Source of the DNA: Glaciimonas sp. PCH181
Lineage (GTDB): Bacteria > Pseudomonadota > Gammaproteobacteria > Burkholderiales > Burkholderiaceae_D
Direction of reading: 5' to 3'
Assembly: GCF_003056055.1 (NCBI RefSeq)
Contig: NZ_PYFP01000001.1
Coordinates: forward strand, 1,984,001-2,048,000
DNA: 64,000 bases
A program made the position numbers and the translations under genes. The notes beneath the pieces were generated by a model, which did no database searches, was not told the origin of the DNA, and saw only the letters and a list, made by a program, of their open reading frames with translations. Positions 17,484 through 25,465 of the stretch are shown here, piece after piece. Position 1 is the first letter of the stretch; every line of letters starts with the position of its first letter.

Positions 17484-19268
17484 ATGCCCTCAACCCAGAC
17501 AAAATCAGGGCATTCTGCCCTCCATCACCTCCGCCGCGATTTCTCTGCCGATCCCCGGCTATTAAGAATTTCGTTAATCGCCGTCGTTATCGGTGGCTGC
17601 GGAACGCTGGCTGCATTCGCGTTGCTGGCCTTGATCCATCTTTTTACCAATCTATTCTTCTTTCAAGTATGGTCATTCACCGCCCGCTCACCCGCGGAAC
17701 ATCATCTGGGCGCGTGGGTAATTTTGTTGCCCATCATTGGCGGCCTGATCGTCGGTCTGATCGCACGTTTTGGTAGCGAAAAAATTCGGGGGCACGGCAT
17801 CCCGGAAGCGATCGAAGCAATCTTGTTTGGAAAAAGCAAAATGTCGGCAAAGGTGGCTATTTTGAAGCCATTGTCATCCGGGATAGTTATCGGCAGCGGC
17901 GGCCCATTTGGCGCAGAAGGGCCAATCATCATGACCGGCGGAGCCATCGGCTCGCTGATCGCGCAACACTTCCATTTAACCTCCGCCGAGCGAAAAACCC
18001 TGCTGGTAGCAGGCGCTACGGCGGGCATGACAGCGATTTTCGGTACGCCCATCGCGGCCGTATTGCTGGCAGTCGAGTTATTGCTGTTCGAATTGCGTCC
18101 ACGCAGTTTACTGCCGGTGATTGTTGCCTGCACCGTGGCGGGATTTACCCGTCCGCTGTTATTAGACAGTGGCCCGTTATTTCCACTGCAAACGGCAGAT
18201 GTCGGCATCGTGACCATGTTTTCCTGCGTCATTGCCGGGATTTGCGGCGGCGCGTTATCGGCATTTATGTCGACTGCGTTATATAAGATTGAGGACATAT
18301 TCCATAAATTGCCGATCCACTGGATGTGGTGGCCTGCCATCGGCGGCATCGCGGTCGGGATTGGCGGCTATTTCGAACCACGCGCTCTCGGCGTCGGCTA
18401 TGACGTCATCGGCGATTTGCTAAATAACCATTTGGCCTTACAAGTCGCTCTCAGCCTGTTGCTGGTCAAAGCGATCATCTGGATGCTGGCGCTTGGCTCG
18501 GGCACGTCCGGTGGGGTTCTTGCACCGTTATTAATTATTGGCGCTGGCCTGGGCACCGTATTAGGACCTTTACTGCCCGGCGGCGACGCCCATTTATGGC
18601 CGTTAGTGTGTATGGCGGCGGTTTTGGCGGGCGTTCTTGGCGCACCGCTGACAGCAGCAGTATTTGCCTTCGGATTGACCCACGATGCAAACGCACTTTT
18701 GCCATTATTGCTGACTTCGGGCGTTGCCTATGGCTTTACGGTATTGACGATGCGGCGCTCGATCATGACGGAAAAAATCGCACGGCGCGGCTTCCATATT
18801 TATCGCGAATACGGCGTAGACCCGCTAGAACGCCAGCACGTGGAAGAAATCCAGAGCAGCGTGGTGTCATCGATACCGTCGCATCTCAGCATCGGCGATA
18901 CGCTGACTCTCTATTTTGGTGCCGATCAAAAATATCGCAGCTATCCGGTGATCGATGCAGAGCAACGCCTGCTCGGCATGATAGATCGCGCCAGTATCAG
19001 TATGCACACTGGCACCGACGCAACAAAGCCTATCCTGACGTTGCTGAACGCAGCAGATCCACAGCATCCGCTGATCGTTGCCTTGCCCGGTGAAACCTGT
19101 CGTATCGCTGCCGCCAGAATGGCGACGCATCATGTGGAAAGGCTGCCGGTAGTGTCCGATCTGCAAGAGAAACGTCTGATCGGGATTATTAGCCGCAGCG
19201 ATCTGATTAAGACCTATCAGTCATTTTTTGACGACGAGCAAAAGCGTGAGCGCCTGCTGAACAGCTAA
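17484..19268 (+). CDS. ClC-type chloride/proton antiporter with C-terminal CBS pair
   Basis: 594 residues from the ATG at 17484 (a TTG 22 codons upstream gives a longer, less likely start; neither has a strong SD). ClC filter motifs are present: GSGGPFGAEGPI with the gating Glu, GSGTSGGVLAPLL, and an ELRP segment where the internal proton Glu of exchangers sits (EEMRP in E. coli ClcA). This suggests H+/Cl- exchange rather than a channel, by inference. The C-terminal ~130 residues form two CBS domains (YRSYPVIDAEQRLLGMID, HHVERLPVVSDLQEKRLIGI), which in this family sense adenine nucleotides. Confidence 0.9.
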   Translation: MPSTQTKSGHSALHHLRRDFSADPRLLRISLIAVVIGGCGTLAAFALLALIHLFTNLFFFQVWSFTARSPAEHHLGAWVILLPIIGGLIVGLIARFGSEKIRGHGIPEAIEAILFGKSKMSAKVAILKPLSSGIVIGSGGPFGAEGPIIMTGGAIGSLIAQHFHLTSAERKTLLVAGATAGMTAIFGTPIAAVLLAVELLLFELRPRSLLPVIVACTVAGFTRPLLLDSGPLFPLQTADVGIVTMFSCVIAGICGGALSAFMSTALYKIEDIFHKLPIHWMWWPAIGGIAVGIGGYFEPRALGVGYDVIGDLLNNHLALQVALSLLLVKAIIWMLALGSGTSGGVLAPLLIIGAGLGTVLGPLLPGGDAHLWPLVCMAAVLAGVLGAPLTAAVFAFGLTHDANALLPLLLTSGVAYGFTVLTMRRSIMTEKIARRGFHIYREYGVDPLERQHVEEIQSSVVSSIPSHLSIGDTLTLYFGADQKYRSYPVIDAEQRLLGMIDRASISMHTGTDATKPILTLLNAADPQHPLIVALPGETCRIAAARMATHHVERLPVVSDLQEKRLIGIISRSDLIKTYQSFFDDEQKRERLLNS

Positions 19269-19412
19269 ATAGTTGCAAGTTGCGGGTTGCGGGTTGAAAG
19301 CGCACGATAGACGCCGAAACGTGTCTGTTGAGAGCGGCAACCCGCCAGTTACGTTCAATTATAAATAAAAACATTTAAGCACTTGCATTCGGCTCGCCAA
19401 CGGACAATAATA

Positions 19413-19431
19413 TAAATGAGAATCATTACCA
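19413..19431. promoter_or_regulatory. Fur box
   Basis: TGAGAAT-C-ATTACCA (19417-19431) matches the 7-1-7 Fur consensus TGATAAT-N-ATTATCA at 12 of 14 positions. It lies 37 bp before the TTG start of the next gene and overlaps or follows its AT-rich -10 region (TAATATAAA), so iron-dependent repression is expected. Confidence 0.7.
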
Positions 19432-19467
19432 TTTAAAGCAATCAGGCAATCTCATAAGGAGTCCAAC

Positions 19468-19815
19468 TTGACGAATCCAGTGGCGGCCACAACCCCGGCA
19501 GCGGCATCCGATACGATCTTAATCGACATCAATGCCCACAATATTCCGCCTGAATTGCTCGTGTCAGCCGTGCTCCAGCGTATCTCGCAATTCAATACCC
19601 GCAGTCAGGAAAACGGTGCCTGCGCGCAAGCTGCCGCGACGATTGAATATCATTTACGTACATTGGCTGACTTACCGAATTTAGCCCCCGTTTTGCGCGC
19701 CACTTGTCAGCAATTATCGGAGCAATGGGCACTGGTAGCAGAACGGGCTATCCCCAAGGCGCGCTCGACTTCTACTTTTATTGCGCGCCTGATTTCGGGC
19801 GTACGTCCACACTAA
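19468..19815 (+). CDS. Hypothetical protein (115 aa) under a Fur box
   Basis: Not recognised. TTG start chosen because AAGGAG sits 6 bp upstream. Ala/Thr-rich N-terminus without a clear signal peptide, then a mostly helical soluble protein (PPELLVSAVLQRISQFNTRS, ACAQAAATIEYHLRTLADLP) with a basic C-terminus (FIARLISGVRPH). Two cysteines. The Fur box suggests a role in iron starvation or iron storage, by inference only. No iron-uptake gene is adjacent. Confidence 0.6.
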   Translation: MTNPVAATTPAAASDTILIDINAHNIPPELLVSAVLQRISQFNTRSQENGACAQAAATIEYHLRTLADLPNLAPVLRATCQQLSEQWALVAERAIPKARSTSTFIARLISGVRPH

Positions 19816-20096
19816 ATAACGATGCATTCCAGCTAAAACCAGCATTTATCGAATTCCCCGGGAAGGGAGTACCCCGTTTTTCGTTCGTCACACTACCGAT
19901 GTAGTACCGCCTACCCCACCATCTCAAGGCGATTGCTACGAAAACCATCGGTATTAAAACGTGCGTCAAACGGTTATGCGTGTGTTGTCGGCATTAGCCA
20001 ACTGCCAATCTGTATCGGTCTCTCCTCCTGATACAGCCCAGTAGCCAAGCCGATCTTTTTCGCCTGCTTTCCCCCTATAAAGCAGTCTACAATTGC

Positions 20097-20128
20097 AAAG
20101 GGAGCCATTAATTGGCTCCCTTTTGTTG
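20097..20128 (+). terminator. Strong intrinsic terminator about 280 bp after the Fur-box gene
   Basis: Perfect 11-bp stem AAAGGGAGCCA / TGGCTCCCTTT (20097-20107 / 20113-20123) with T-rich tail. The 19816-20096 stretch before it holds no convincing ORF, so the Fur-box transcript would have a long 3' UTR, or a separate small RNA ends here. Confidence 0.7.
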
Positions 20129-20214
20129 TTATTGCCTGTATCGGCAACGTGCCTTCAAGACAAAATCAGCCTCGCTGCCTATGGCGCTCTTTTTGTAGCG
20201 CATAGGTGGCCTTT

Positions 20215-20679
20215 TACTCAGCACTATCGCCAACGATTGCACGCTCACCATCCGCACTATAAAAAGACGCCAAGATCAACAAAAGACGACTCAAGTCGGG
20301 AAGCGACAAAAAGACTTTTTGGATCATCTACCGCATTTGCGCGCATCAGCGCGTTGTAGCCATTTGCGAGCTTAATTACAGGACATCCCAATCCCGTTAA
20401 TCGGAATATTTTTGCAGCCAAGACTTCCATGACCGCATAGAAATTACCGTGCCCGACATCTCTCCCCGCTGCCATGCCTTTGATGTGCGGATTTTCTCGC
20501 GCCTGACTGAAATCACGCACCTGAAGCGCGGCCTTTGCTAACGGAGTCGTGCTGATGGTCGGAGGCTGAACGCGAGACGTATTTACTGAAGTTACTGCGG
20601 CAATGGGCATCGATTCTTTATTAGAGGTGAATTGTCGGCATTTCGGGCGACCATTCCCAAACGCCAGCAATGCAACCAT
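20215..20679 (-). pseudogene. Degraded or fragmentary ORF of unknown family
   Basis: A 140-codon frame (20679 to 20257) ends abruptly inside what reads as a domain (VMEVLAAKIFRLTGL, LFVASRLESSFVDLGVFL). Immediately after the stop another frame continues with plausible sequence (SADGERAIVGDSAE) before a second stop, which suggests frameshift decay. The Ser/Thr/Pro-rich N-terminus (~24-60) followed by a compact domain resembles secreted effectors, but no family is recognised. No SD is seen at either possible start. It could also be a short real gene. Confidence 0.35.
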
Positions 20680-20972
20680 TTCAGGTCAAAAGGGAAAGAA
20701 TCCATTTCCTCTCAAACGGTGCACGCACGGGCAAATGGCAGATAAGCGCTAATTGGATAAAAGGTGTACTCCCTTTGACGCTCACCGTACCTTAGCGCAG
20801 TCCTACAACATAAAATCCGCTCGTCCTACAGCCAGTTCATGCAGACAAAAGTACAATAATGTTGCCTCATAGTCACGCGCTGGCTTTTGCAGGCAGGCAA
20901 TATCCCCTTGAGCAAACATAACGCTTTTTCCACGCGCAATGCCGCACCAGTAGCGCCTTTGAAAGGATGCAT

Positions 20973-21113
20973 ATGAATATCGGCCTCAACCTGACCCCCG
21001 TCGTTTCGCTGATTGCCGGGATACTAATCCTGGTGATTCCCCGCCTGCTCAATTACATCATTGCGCTGTATCTAATCGTCATCGGCTTGATCGGGCTATT
21101 CGGCGCCAGATAA
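20973..21113 (+). CDS. DUF3096 family small membrane protein (46 aa)
   Basis: A short ORF that is nearly all hydrophobic: two membrane segments (~7-24 and ~27-44) separated by PRLLN. The LTPVVSLIAGILILVIPRLL and YIIALYLIVIGLIGLFG wording matches DUF3096 proteins as remembered; their function is unknown. AAAGGA precedes the ATG by 5-6 bp. It lies 129 bp upstream of the first leu leader ORF. Confidence 0.8.
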   Translation: MNIGLNLTPVVSLIAGILILVIPRLLNYIIALYLIVIGLIGLFGAR

Positions 21114-21206
21114 AACATGTCTATGTTGCAATCTGGCAGACAAACCCAGCGTCGCCGGATTACAACATCGCCGAACAAGGTGACGCAATCATCTTGCTAC
21201 AATTGC

Positions 21207-21236
21207 TTGACACAATCTGCGTACATCCTCTACATT
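21207..21236 (+). promoter_or_regulatory. Putative leuA-leader promoter
   Basis: -35 TTGACA (21207-21212), 18-bp spacer, -10 TACATT (21231-21236). The predicted start is about 21243, the A of the first leader ATG, which would make the first leader mRNA leaderless. Confidence 0.5.
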
Positions 21237-21242
21237 AGACGA

Positions 21243-21353
21243 ATGTCTTCTGCAAAACCACTCTCCCGCTCGCTGTTGCACACCTCTGGCTCCCTGCCAG
21301 CGCTGCTGCTACTACTGCCGCTACTAGCGCTATCGCTACTACGCGCTCTATGA
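21243..21353 (+). CDS. Leucine-rich leader peptide 1 of leuA
   Basis: 36 codons, 15 of them Leu (8 are the rare CTA), concentrated in the last 20 codons as runs of CTG/CTA. This is the hallmark of a leucine attenuation leader: ribosomes stall when charged tRNA-Leu is scarce. No SD precedes the ATG; the promoter position suggests leaderless translation. A small hairpin follows at 21360-21375 (CCCCGT/ACGGGG, loop ACTA) without a T-run, so this ORF may act by coupling or pausing rather than by a classical terminator. An alternative start further upstream in frame (21117) exists but lies before the promoter. Confidence 0.65.
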   Translation: MSSAKPLSRSLLHTSGSLPALLLLLPLLALSLLRAL

Positions 21354-21481
21354 TCTCGACCCCGTACTAACGGGGATGCAACTGGCAAAATGCAACACTC
21401 CAGCCAGCCGCAAAAAAGAAAATCCAAAGCAGTAAAACAGTAAGTCTGGCAACAGACCTCGATTCTGAAAAGCAGGATGCA

Positions 21482-21622
21482 ATGTATTCCAAGCCAACCT
21501 CCGTTAAATTTATCCGCGCCGCAAAAGTTGCCTGCGTCGGCACGCTTTCTGCCGCGACACTCACCCTGCTTCCCCACCTGCTACTGCTACTGCTACCGAT
21601 CGGTTGCCTGGCCTCGCGTTAA
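21482..21622 (+). CDS. Leucine-rich leader peptide 2 of leuA
   Basis: 46 codons with 11 Leu, including six consecutive codons alternating CTG/CTA (21578-21595). CAGGA lies 4 bp before the ATG. The basic N-terminal half (VKFIRAAKVACVG) plus hydrophobic end could also be read as a membrane peptide, but rare-codon leucine runs directly upstream of leuA favour an attenuator leader. The 3' end of this ORF overlaps a terminator-like hairpin (21602-21650). Confidence 0.65.
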   Translation: MYSKPTSVKFIRAAKVACVGTLSAATLTLLPHLLLLLLPIGCLASR

Positions 21623-21650
21623 TCTTCAAGTGGCAGTCAGGCAGCCTTTT
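21602..21650 (+). promoter_or_regulatory. Putative leuA attenuator hairpin
   Basis: GGTTGCCTG (21602-21610) pairs with CAGGCAGCC (21638-21646; one G-U pair) and is followed by TTTT. A competing stem GTGGC (21630-21634) / GCCAC (21652-21656) overlaps the 3' arm, giving an alternative fold. The 5' arm lies inside leader ORF 2, just past the Leu run, so ribosome position would decide which stem forms. The exact mechanism is unproven. Confidence 0.45.
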
Positions 21651-21701
21651 CGCCACAACAGACCTATCCCAATTTCATCAGATCAAATATAGAGGCTCAC
21701 C

Positions 21702-23417
21702 ATGATGTTGCAAAATCCAGCTACAAAATACCGTCCGTTTCCGCCGATTCCATTGACCGACCGTACTTGGCCAAATCAAGTGATCAGCGCGCCGCCTATC
21801 TGGATGAGCACCGACTTGCGCGATGGCAATCAAGCGTTGATCGAACCGATGGATGCTGAGCGTAAACTGCGTTTTTTTGAATTGTTGGTAAAAGTCGGTT
21901 TGAAAGAGATCGAAGTCGGATTTCCGTCTGCATCCCAGACCGATTTCGATTTTGTCCGCAAGCTGATCGAAGAAGACCGCATTCCCGATGACGTCACCAT
22001 CATCGTATTGACGCAATCGCGCGAAGAATTGATCCGTCGCACAGTTGACTCACTCAAAGGTGCAAAACAAGCGATGGTGCATCTGTATAACTCGGTCGCA
22101 CCCGCATTTCGCAAGATCGTCTTCAAGATGTCCCGCGACGAAATCAAAGAAATCGCTGTTGCAGGCACAAAATTGGTCAAGCAATTGACTGACGCCATGC
22201 CAGAAACCGAATGGCGTTTCGAATACTCGCCAGAATCATTCAGCATGACTGAACTGGACTTTTCCAAAGATATTTGCGATGCAGTATCGGCCACCTGGGA
22301 AGCCAGCCCAACCCGCAAAATCATCTTCAATCTGCCCGCCACGGTTGAATGCAGTACCCCAAACGTCTACGCCGATCAAATTGAATGGATGCACCGCAAT
22401 GTGGCGCGTCGCGATGCCGTCATTATCAGCGTGCATCCCCACAATGATCGCGGCACCGGCGTCGCTGCCGCCGAATTAGCCGTCATGGCCGGAGCAGATC
22501 GGATTGAAGGCTGTTTGTTCGGCAATGGCGAACGTACCGGCAACGTTGATCTGGTCACATTGGCGCTCAACTTGTACACCCAAGGCGTCAACCCTGGCCT
22601 CGACTTTTCTGACATCGACGTAGTCCGTCAATGCGTTGAAGACTGTAATCAGCTTCCAGTCCATCCACGCCATCCGTACGTCGGCGATCTGGTCTTTACC
22701 GCGTTCTCTGGCTCGCATCAGGATGCGATTAAAAAAGGTTTCGCGGTACAAAAAGCCGATGCCATTTGGGAAGTCCCTTATTTGCCTATCGACCCAGCCG
22801 ATCTTGGCCGCAGCTACGATGCCGTGATCCGCGTCAACAGTCAGTCCGGCAAGGGCGGCATGGCCTATTTGCTGGAGCAGGAATACGGTCTCGCGATGCC
22901 GCGCCGCTTACAAATCGAATTCAGCCGCGCAGTACAAAAAGCGGCCGATGCCAGCGGTAAAGAAATCGCCTCAAGCGATATTTATCGGATCTTCAAAGAA
23001 GAATATCTCGACAAGCAATCGCCGTACGTTTATTGCGCCCATCGGATGACCGAAGATTCCAGCAAAGCCGAACCGATCCGCATCGAAATCGATATCCAGC
23101 GCGACGGCCAGCCGCATACACTGCAAGGCGTCGGCAACGGACCGATTGATGCTTTCGTCAATGCCTTGGGATTAGATGTAAAACTGATGGATTTCCATGA
23201 ACATGCGATCAGCGCCGGCGCCGATGCACAAGCAGCCAGCTATATTGAATTGCGCCTTAACGATGCGCCAACCGCTTTTGGCGTCGGCATAGACGCCAAC
23301 ATCGTGACCGCATCGTTCAAAGCAGTCCTGAGCGCGATCAATCGTCAGATCGACATCGCCAGCCAGGCAGCTAACCAAGAATCGCAAGAAAGCATTAAAA
23401 CCGCCGTTGCCGCCTAA
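21702..23417 (+). CDS. leuA: 2-isopropylmalate synthase
   Basis: 571 residues. Condenses acetyl-CoA with 2-ketoisovalerate, the first step of leucine synthesis. Catalytic barrel: [11 protein letters not shown] with the metal Asp and catalytic Arg, then [19 protein letters not shown] and [20 protein letters not shown]-terminal LeuA dimer/allosteric domain follows (~440-571; [14 protein letters not shown]). The length and start ([15 protein letters not shown]) place it in the longer LeuA type common in Burkholderiales and actinobacteria. GAGG lies 6 bp before the ATG. It is preceded by two Leu-rich leader ORFs and an attenuator-like hairpin, so leucine control is likely. Confidence 0.97.
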   Translation: MMLQNPATKYRPFPPIPLTDRTWPNQVISAPPIWMSTDLRDGNQALIEPMDAERKLRFFELLVKVGLKEIEVGFPSASQTDFDFVRKLIEEDRIPDDVTIIVLTQSREELIRRTVDSLKGAKQAMVHLYNSVAPAFRKIVFKMSRDEIKEIAVAGTKLVKQLTDAMPETEWRFEYSPESFSMTELDFSKDICDAVSATWEASPTRKIIFNLPATVECSTPNVYADQIEWMHRNVARRDAVIISVHPHNDRGTGVAAAELAVMAGADRIEGCLFGNGERTGNVDLVTLALNLYTQGVNPGLDFSDIDVVRQCVEDCNQLPVHPRHPYVGDLVFTAFSGSHQDAIKKGFAVQKADAIWEVPYLPIDPADLGRSYDAVIRVNSQSGKGGMAYLLEQEYGLAMPRRLQIEFSRAVQKAADASGKEIASSDIYRIFKEEYLDKQSPYVYCAHRMTEDSSKAEPIRIEIDIQRDGQPHTLQGVGNGPIDAFVNALGLDVKLMDFHEHAISAGADAQAASYIELRLNDAPTAFGVGIDANIVTASFKAVLSAINRQIDIASQAANQESQESIKTAVAA

Positions 23418-23528
23418 CGCATCAGGCTATTTATAAAGAAATGCCGGGCTGTTATGGAAATCACGGGACACCCGGATCGGCATCCTGACCTTTTACCGCA
23501 TCGTCAGGATTGCTGAAAAATTGATCTA

Positions 23529-23562
23529 GTGCGCTTTGCCTGTCACAAACAGCAAAGCGCAC
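23529..23562 (+). terminator. Stable hairpin downstream of leuA
   Basis: Perfect 11-bp inverted repeat GTGCGCTTTGC (23529-23539) / GCAAAGCGCAC (23552-23562). No T-run follows, so it may protect the 3' end or assist termination for either converging gene rather than act as a classical terminator. Confidence 0.4.
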
Positions 23563-23667
23563 GCCGTATTACTTAATGAGTAATAAGACATGCGCTTCGA
23601 TTATTGATGATTGTTGCAGTCAGGCGCGGATGCTTATCAGCACCCTCCCCAACTTACTAGTTGATTC

Positions 23668-24285
23668 TTAAGCTACTGCAACCGCAGAAGTCAGCGCACT
23701 GATACTAGCGCGTGCCGCTGCAAAGCCAGCTTCTTTTGCATCAGGACCATAGTTCAAACCATCCGCACGCACCACTTCAATATCCGTAATCCCTACAAAG
23801 CCGAAGACCAGTTTCAAATAGTCCTCATGCGCGATGCCAGACGGTGTACCGACGTGTTTACCGCCAGAAGTCGAAACGATCACCACACGTTTACCTTTAG
23901 CCAATCCCTCAGGACCATTTTCCGAATAGCGGAAAGTCACGCCAGCCACACAGATCAGATCGATCCATGCCTTCAACTGAGTTGGGACAGTAAAGTTATA
24001 CATCGGCGCGCCCAGTACAATCACATCAGCGGCCATAAACTCCGCCAAAATCGCTTCGCCCAATGCAACTTCTTGCTGCTGCGCTAGATTGCGTTGGTCA
24101 GCCGGTGTTCCTTTGGCGGCAAATGTACTGCCCGAGATATGCGCAGTCAGGTCCTTGCTTAAATCGCGATAAACCAGTTCGACGCCCGGCTCTGACGACT
24201 GCAAATTGGCCACGACTTCGCGGGTTAATTGACGCGAAGCAGAAGCGTCGCCAAGAATACTTGAATCGATATGTAATAATTTCAT
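23668..24285 (-). CDS. azoR: FMN-dependent NADH:quinone oxidoreductase / azoreductase
   Basis: 205 residues from the ATG at 24285 (MKLLHIDSSILG), preceded by GGAAAAAT; an in-frame upstream start is unlikely. Flavodoxin-like fold with FMN-binding segments HIDSSILGDASASRQLT, APMYNFTVPTQLKAWID and STSGGKHVG. The enzyme reduces quinones by two electrons and azo compounds with NADH, limiting redox cycling. It is divergent from a LysR gene, its probable regulator, across 212 bp rich in inverted repeats. Confidence 0.92.
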   Translation of the reverse strand: MKLLHIDSSILGDASASRQLTREVVANLQSSEPGVELVYRDLSKDLTAHISGSTFAAKGTPADQRNLAQQQEVALGEAILAEFMAADVIVLGAPMYNFTVPTQLKAWIDLICVAGVTFRYSENGPEGLAKGKRVVIVSTSGGKHVGTPSGIAHEDYLKLVFGFVGITDIEVVRADGLNYGPDAKEAGFAAARASISALTSAVAVA

Positions 24286-24372
24286 GATTTTTCCGTATAG
24301 AAAAGGGTAGCTGTTCAATAGTGTTCGTGTACCCGGAGCAACATTAACTGTTCCGCCCCACGCACAACAAAG

Positions 24373-24440
24373 TGCCTAAATTCCGACAATGCCGGTTAGC
24401 GCATTGGTTAGGCATGATCCTACTCGTGGAACCGGCATTG
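24373..24440. promoter_or_regulatory. Interleaved inverted repeats in the azoR-lysR intergenic region
   Basis: Two perfect inverted repeats interlock: CAATGCCGGTT (24387-24397) / AACCGGCATTG (24430-24440), and TGCCTAA (24373-24379) / TTAGGCA (24408-24414). They lie between the divergent starts of azoR and the LysR gene, where LysR-type regulators bind. A long-range operator pair is the simplest reading. Confidence 0.4.
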
Positions 24441-24464
24441 AACTAGTCATCAATATTGAGATAT

Positions 24465-24486
24465 ATTGTTCGGCAGGTAGAACAAT
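24465..24486. promoter_or_regulatory. Putative LysR-type operator
   Basis: Perfect inverted repeat ATTGTTC (24465-24471) / GAACAAT (24480-24486), spacer 8, containing a T-N11-A core. It ends 11 bp before the LysR ATG, suitable for autorepression. Confidence 0.5.
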
Positions 24487-24497
24487 GAAAGCCACCT

Positions 24498-25448
24498 ATG
24501 CAAGACCTGAATGACCTGTATTTCTTTGCCAATGTGGTTGAACAAGGTGGCTTCACCGCTGCCGGACGCAGTCTTGGCATCCCAAAATCGCGGCTTTCGC
24601 GTCGCATATCCGAATTGGAAACCCGATTGGGCGTCCGATTATTACAGCGAAATACGCGTGGAATTGCCCTCACCGACATCGGCGGCCGCTATTACAAACA
24701 CTGTCAGGTCGTATTAGCCGCGGCAGAAGCGGCAGAATTTGCTGTCACCAGTTCGCTGGCTGAGCCCAGCGGTCACGTGCGAGTAAGTTGTATTGTGGGT
24801 ATTGCCCGCGATGAACTGGCACTTGAATTACCTGCTTTTTTAGCACGCTATCCCCGCGTTAGTGTCGATTTAGTGCTGACCAACCGGCGCGTCAATTTGC
24901 TGGAAGATGGCATCGATATAGCGGTCCGCGTCAGAACGGCTGAAGATGAAGATCCTAATCTGGCGACAAGACGGCTGCGTCAAACCGAAGGTTATATGGT
25001 CGCCGCCCCCGCGCTATTGCAACAATTTGCGCCACCAGAACATCCACGGGCGCTGACCAAATTTCCTTTTCTAGCCGCCATCAATCAAGACCGACGCGCC
25101 CATTTCGCTATGATTGGCCCACATAATGAACGCCACACCGTCATCGTAGAGCCAAGATTGTCCGTCGAAGACTTTATGATTAGGAAGCAAGCCGCCTTGC
25201 GCGGTTTAGGGATAACAATGTTGCCTTCCGATTATTGTCAGACAGAAATTGCAAACGGAGAACTAGTACGCGTATTGCCGGAGTGGTCGCTTCCCACTGG
25301 CACGCTGCAATTGGTGTATCTGACGCAACGCGGTTTACTGCCTGCCGTGCGGGTTTTTCTGGATTTTTTGATCGCCCATCTGGCGGAAAATATTGCAGTC
25401 GAAACCAAGCCGCCAATCTCGCTAATTCCACGAATTCCGCAAGAATGA
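24498..25448 (+). CDS. LysR family transcriptional regulator (azoR neighbour)
   Basis: 316 residues. N-terminal winged helix (~1-60: YFFANVVEQGGFTAAGRSLGIPKSRLSRRISELE) and C-terminal effector-binding domain (VRVSCIVGIARDELALELPAFLARYPRVSVDLVL). The PKSRLSRRI recognition helix and RVSC start of the second domain are typical of the CrgA/AaeR-like subgroup. Divergent from azoR with inverted repeats in between, so it probably controls azoR in response to quinones or other electrophiles (inference). Confidence 0.9.
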   Translation: MQDLNDLYFFANVVEQGGFTAAGRSLGIPKSRLSRRISELETRLGVRLLQRNTRGIALTDIGGRYYKHCQVVLAAAEAAEFAVTSSLAEPSGHVRVSCIVGIARDELALELPAFLARYPRVSVDLVLTNRRVNLLEDGIDIAVRVRTAEDEDPNLATRRLRQTEGYMVAAPALLQQFAPPEHPRALTKFPFLAAINQDRRAHFAMIGPHNERHTVIVEPRLSVEDFMIRKQAALRGLGITMLPSDYCQTEIANGELVRVLPEWSLPTGTLQLVYLTQRGLLPAVRVFLDFLIAHLAENIAVETKPPISLIPRIPQE

Positions 25449-25465
25449 CGACAAGACTGAAAAAC

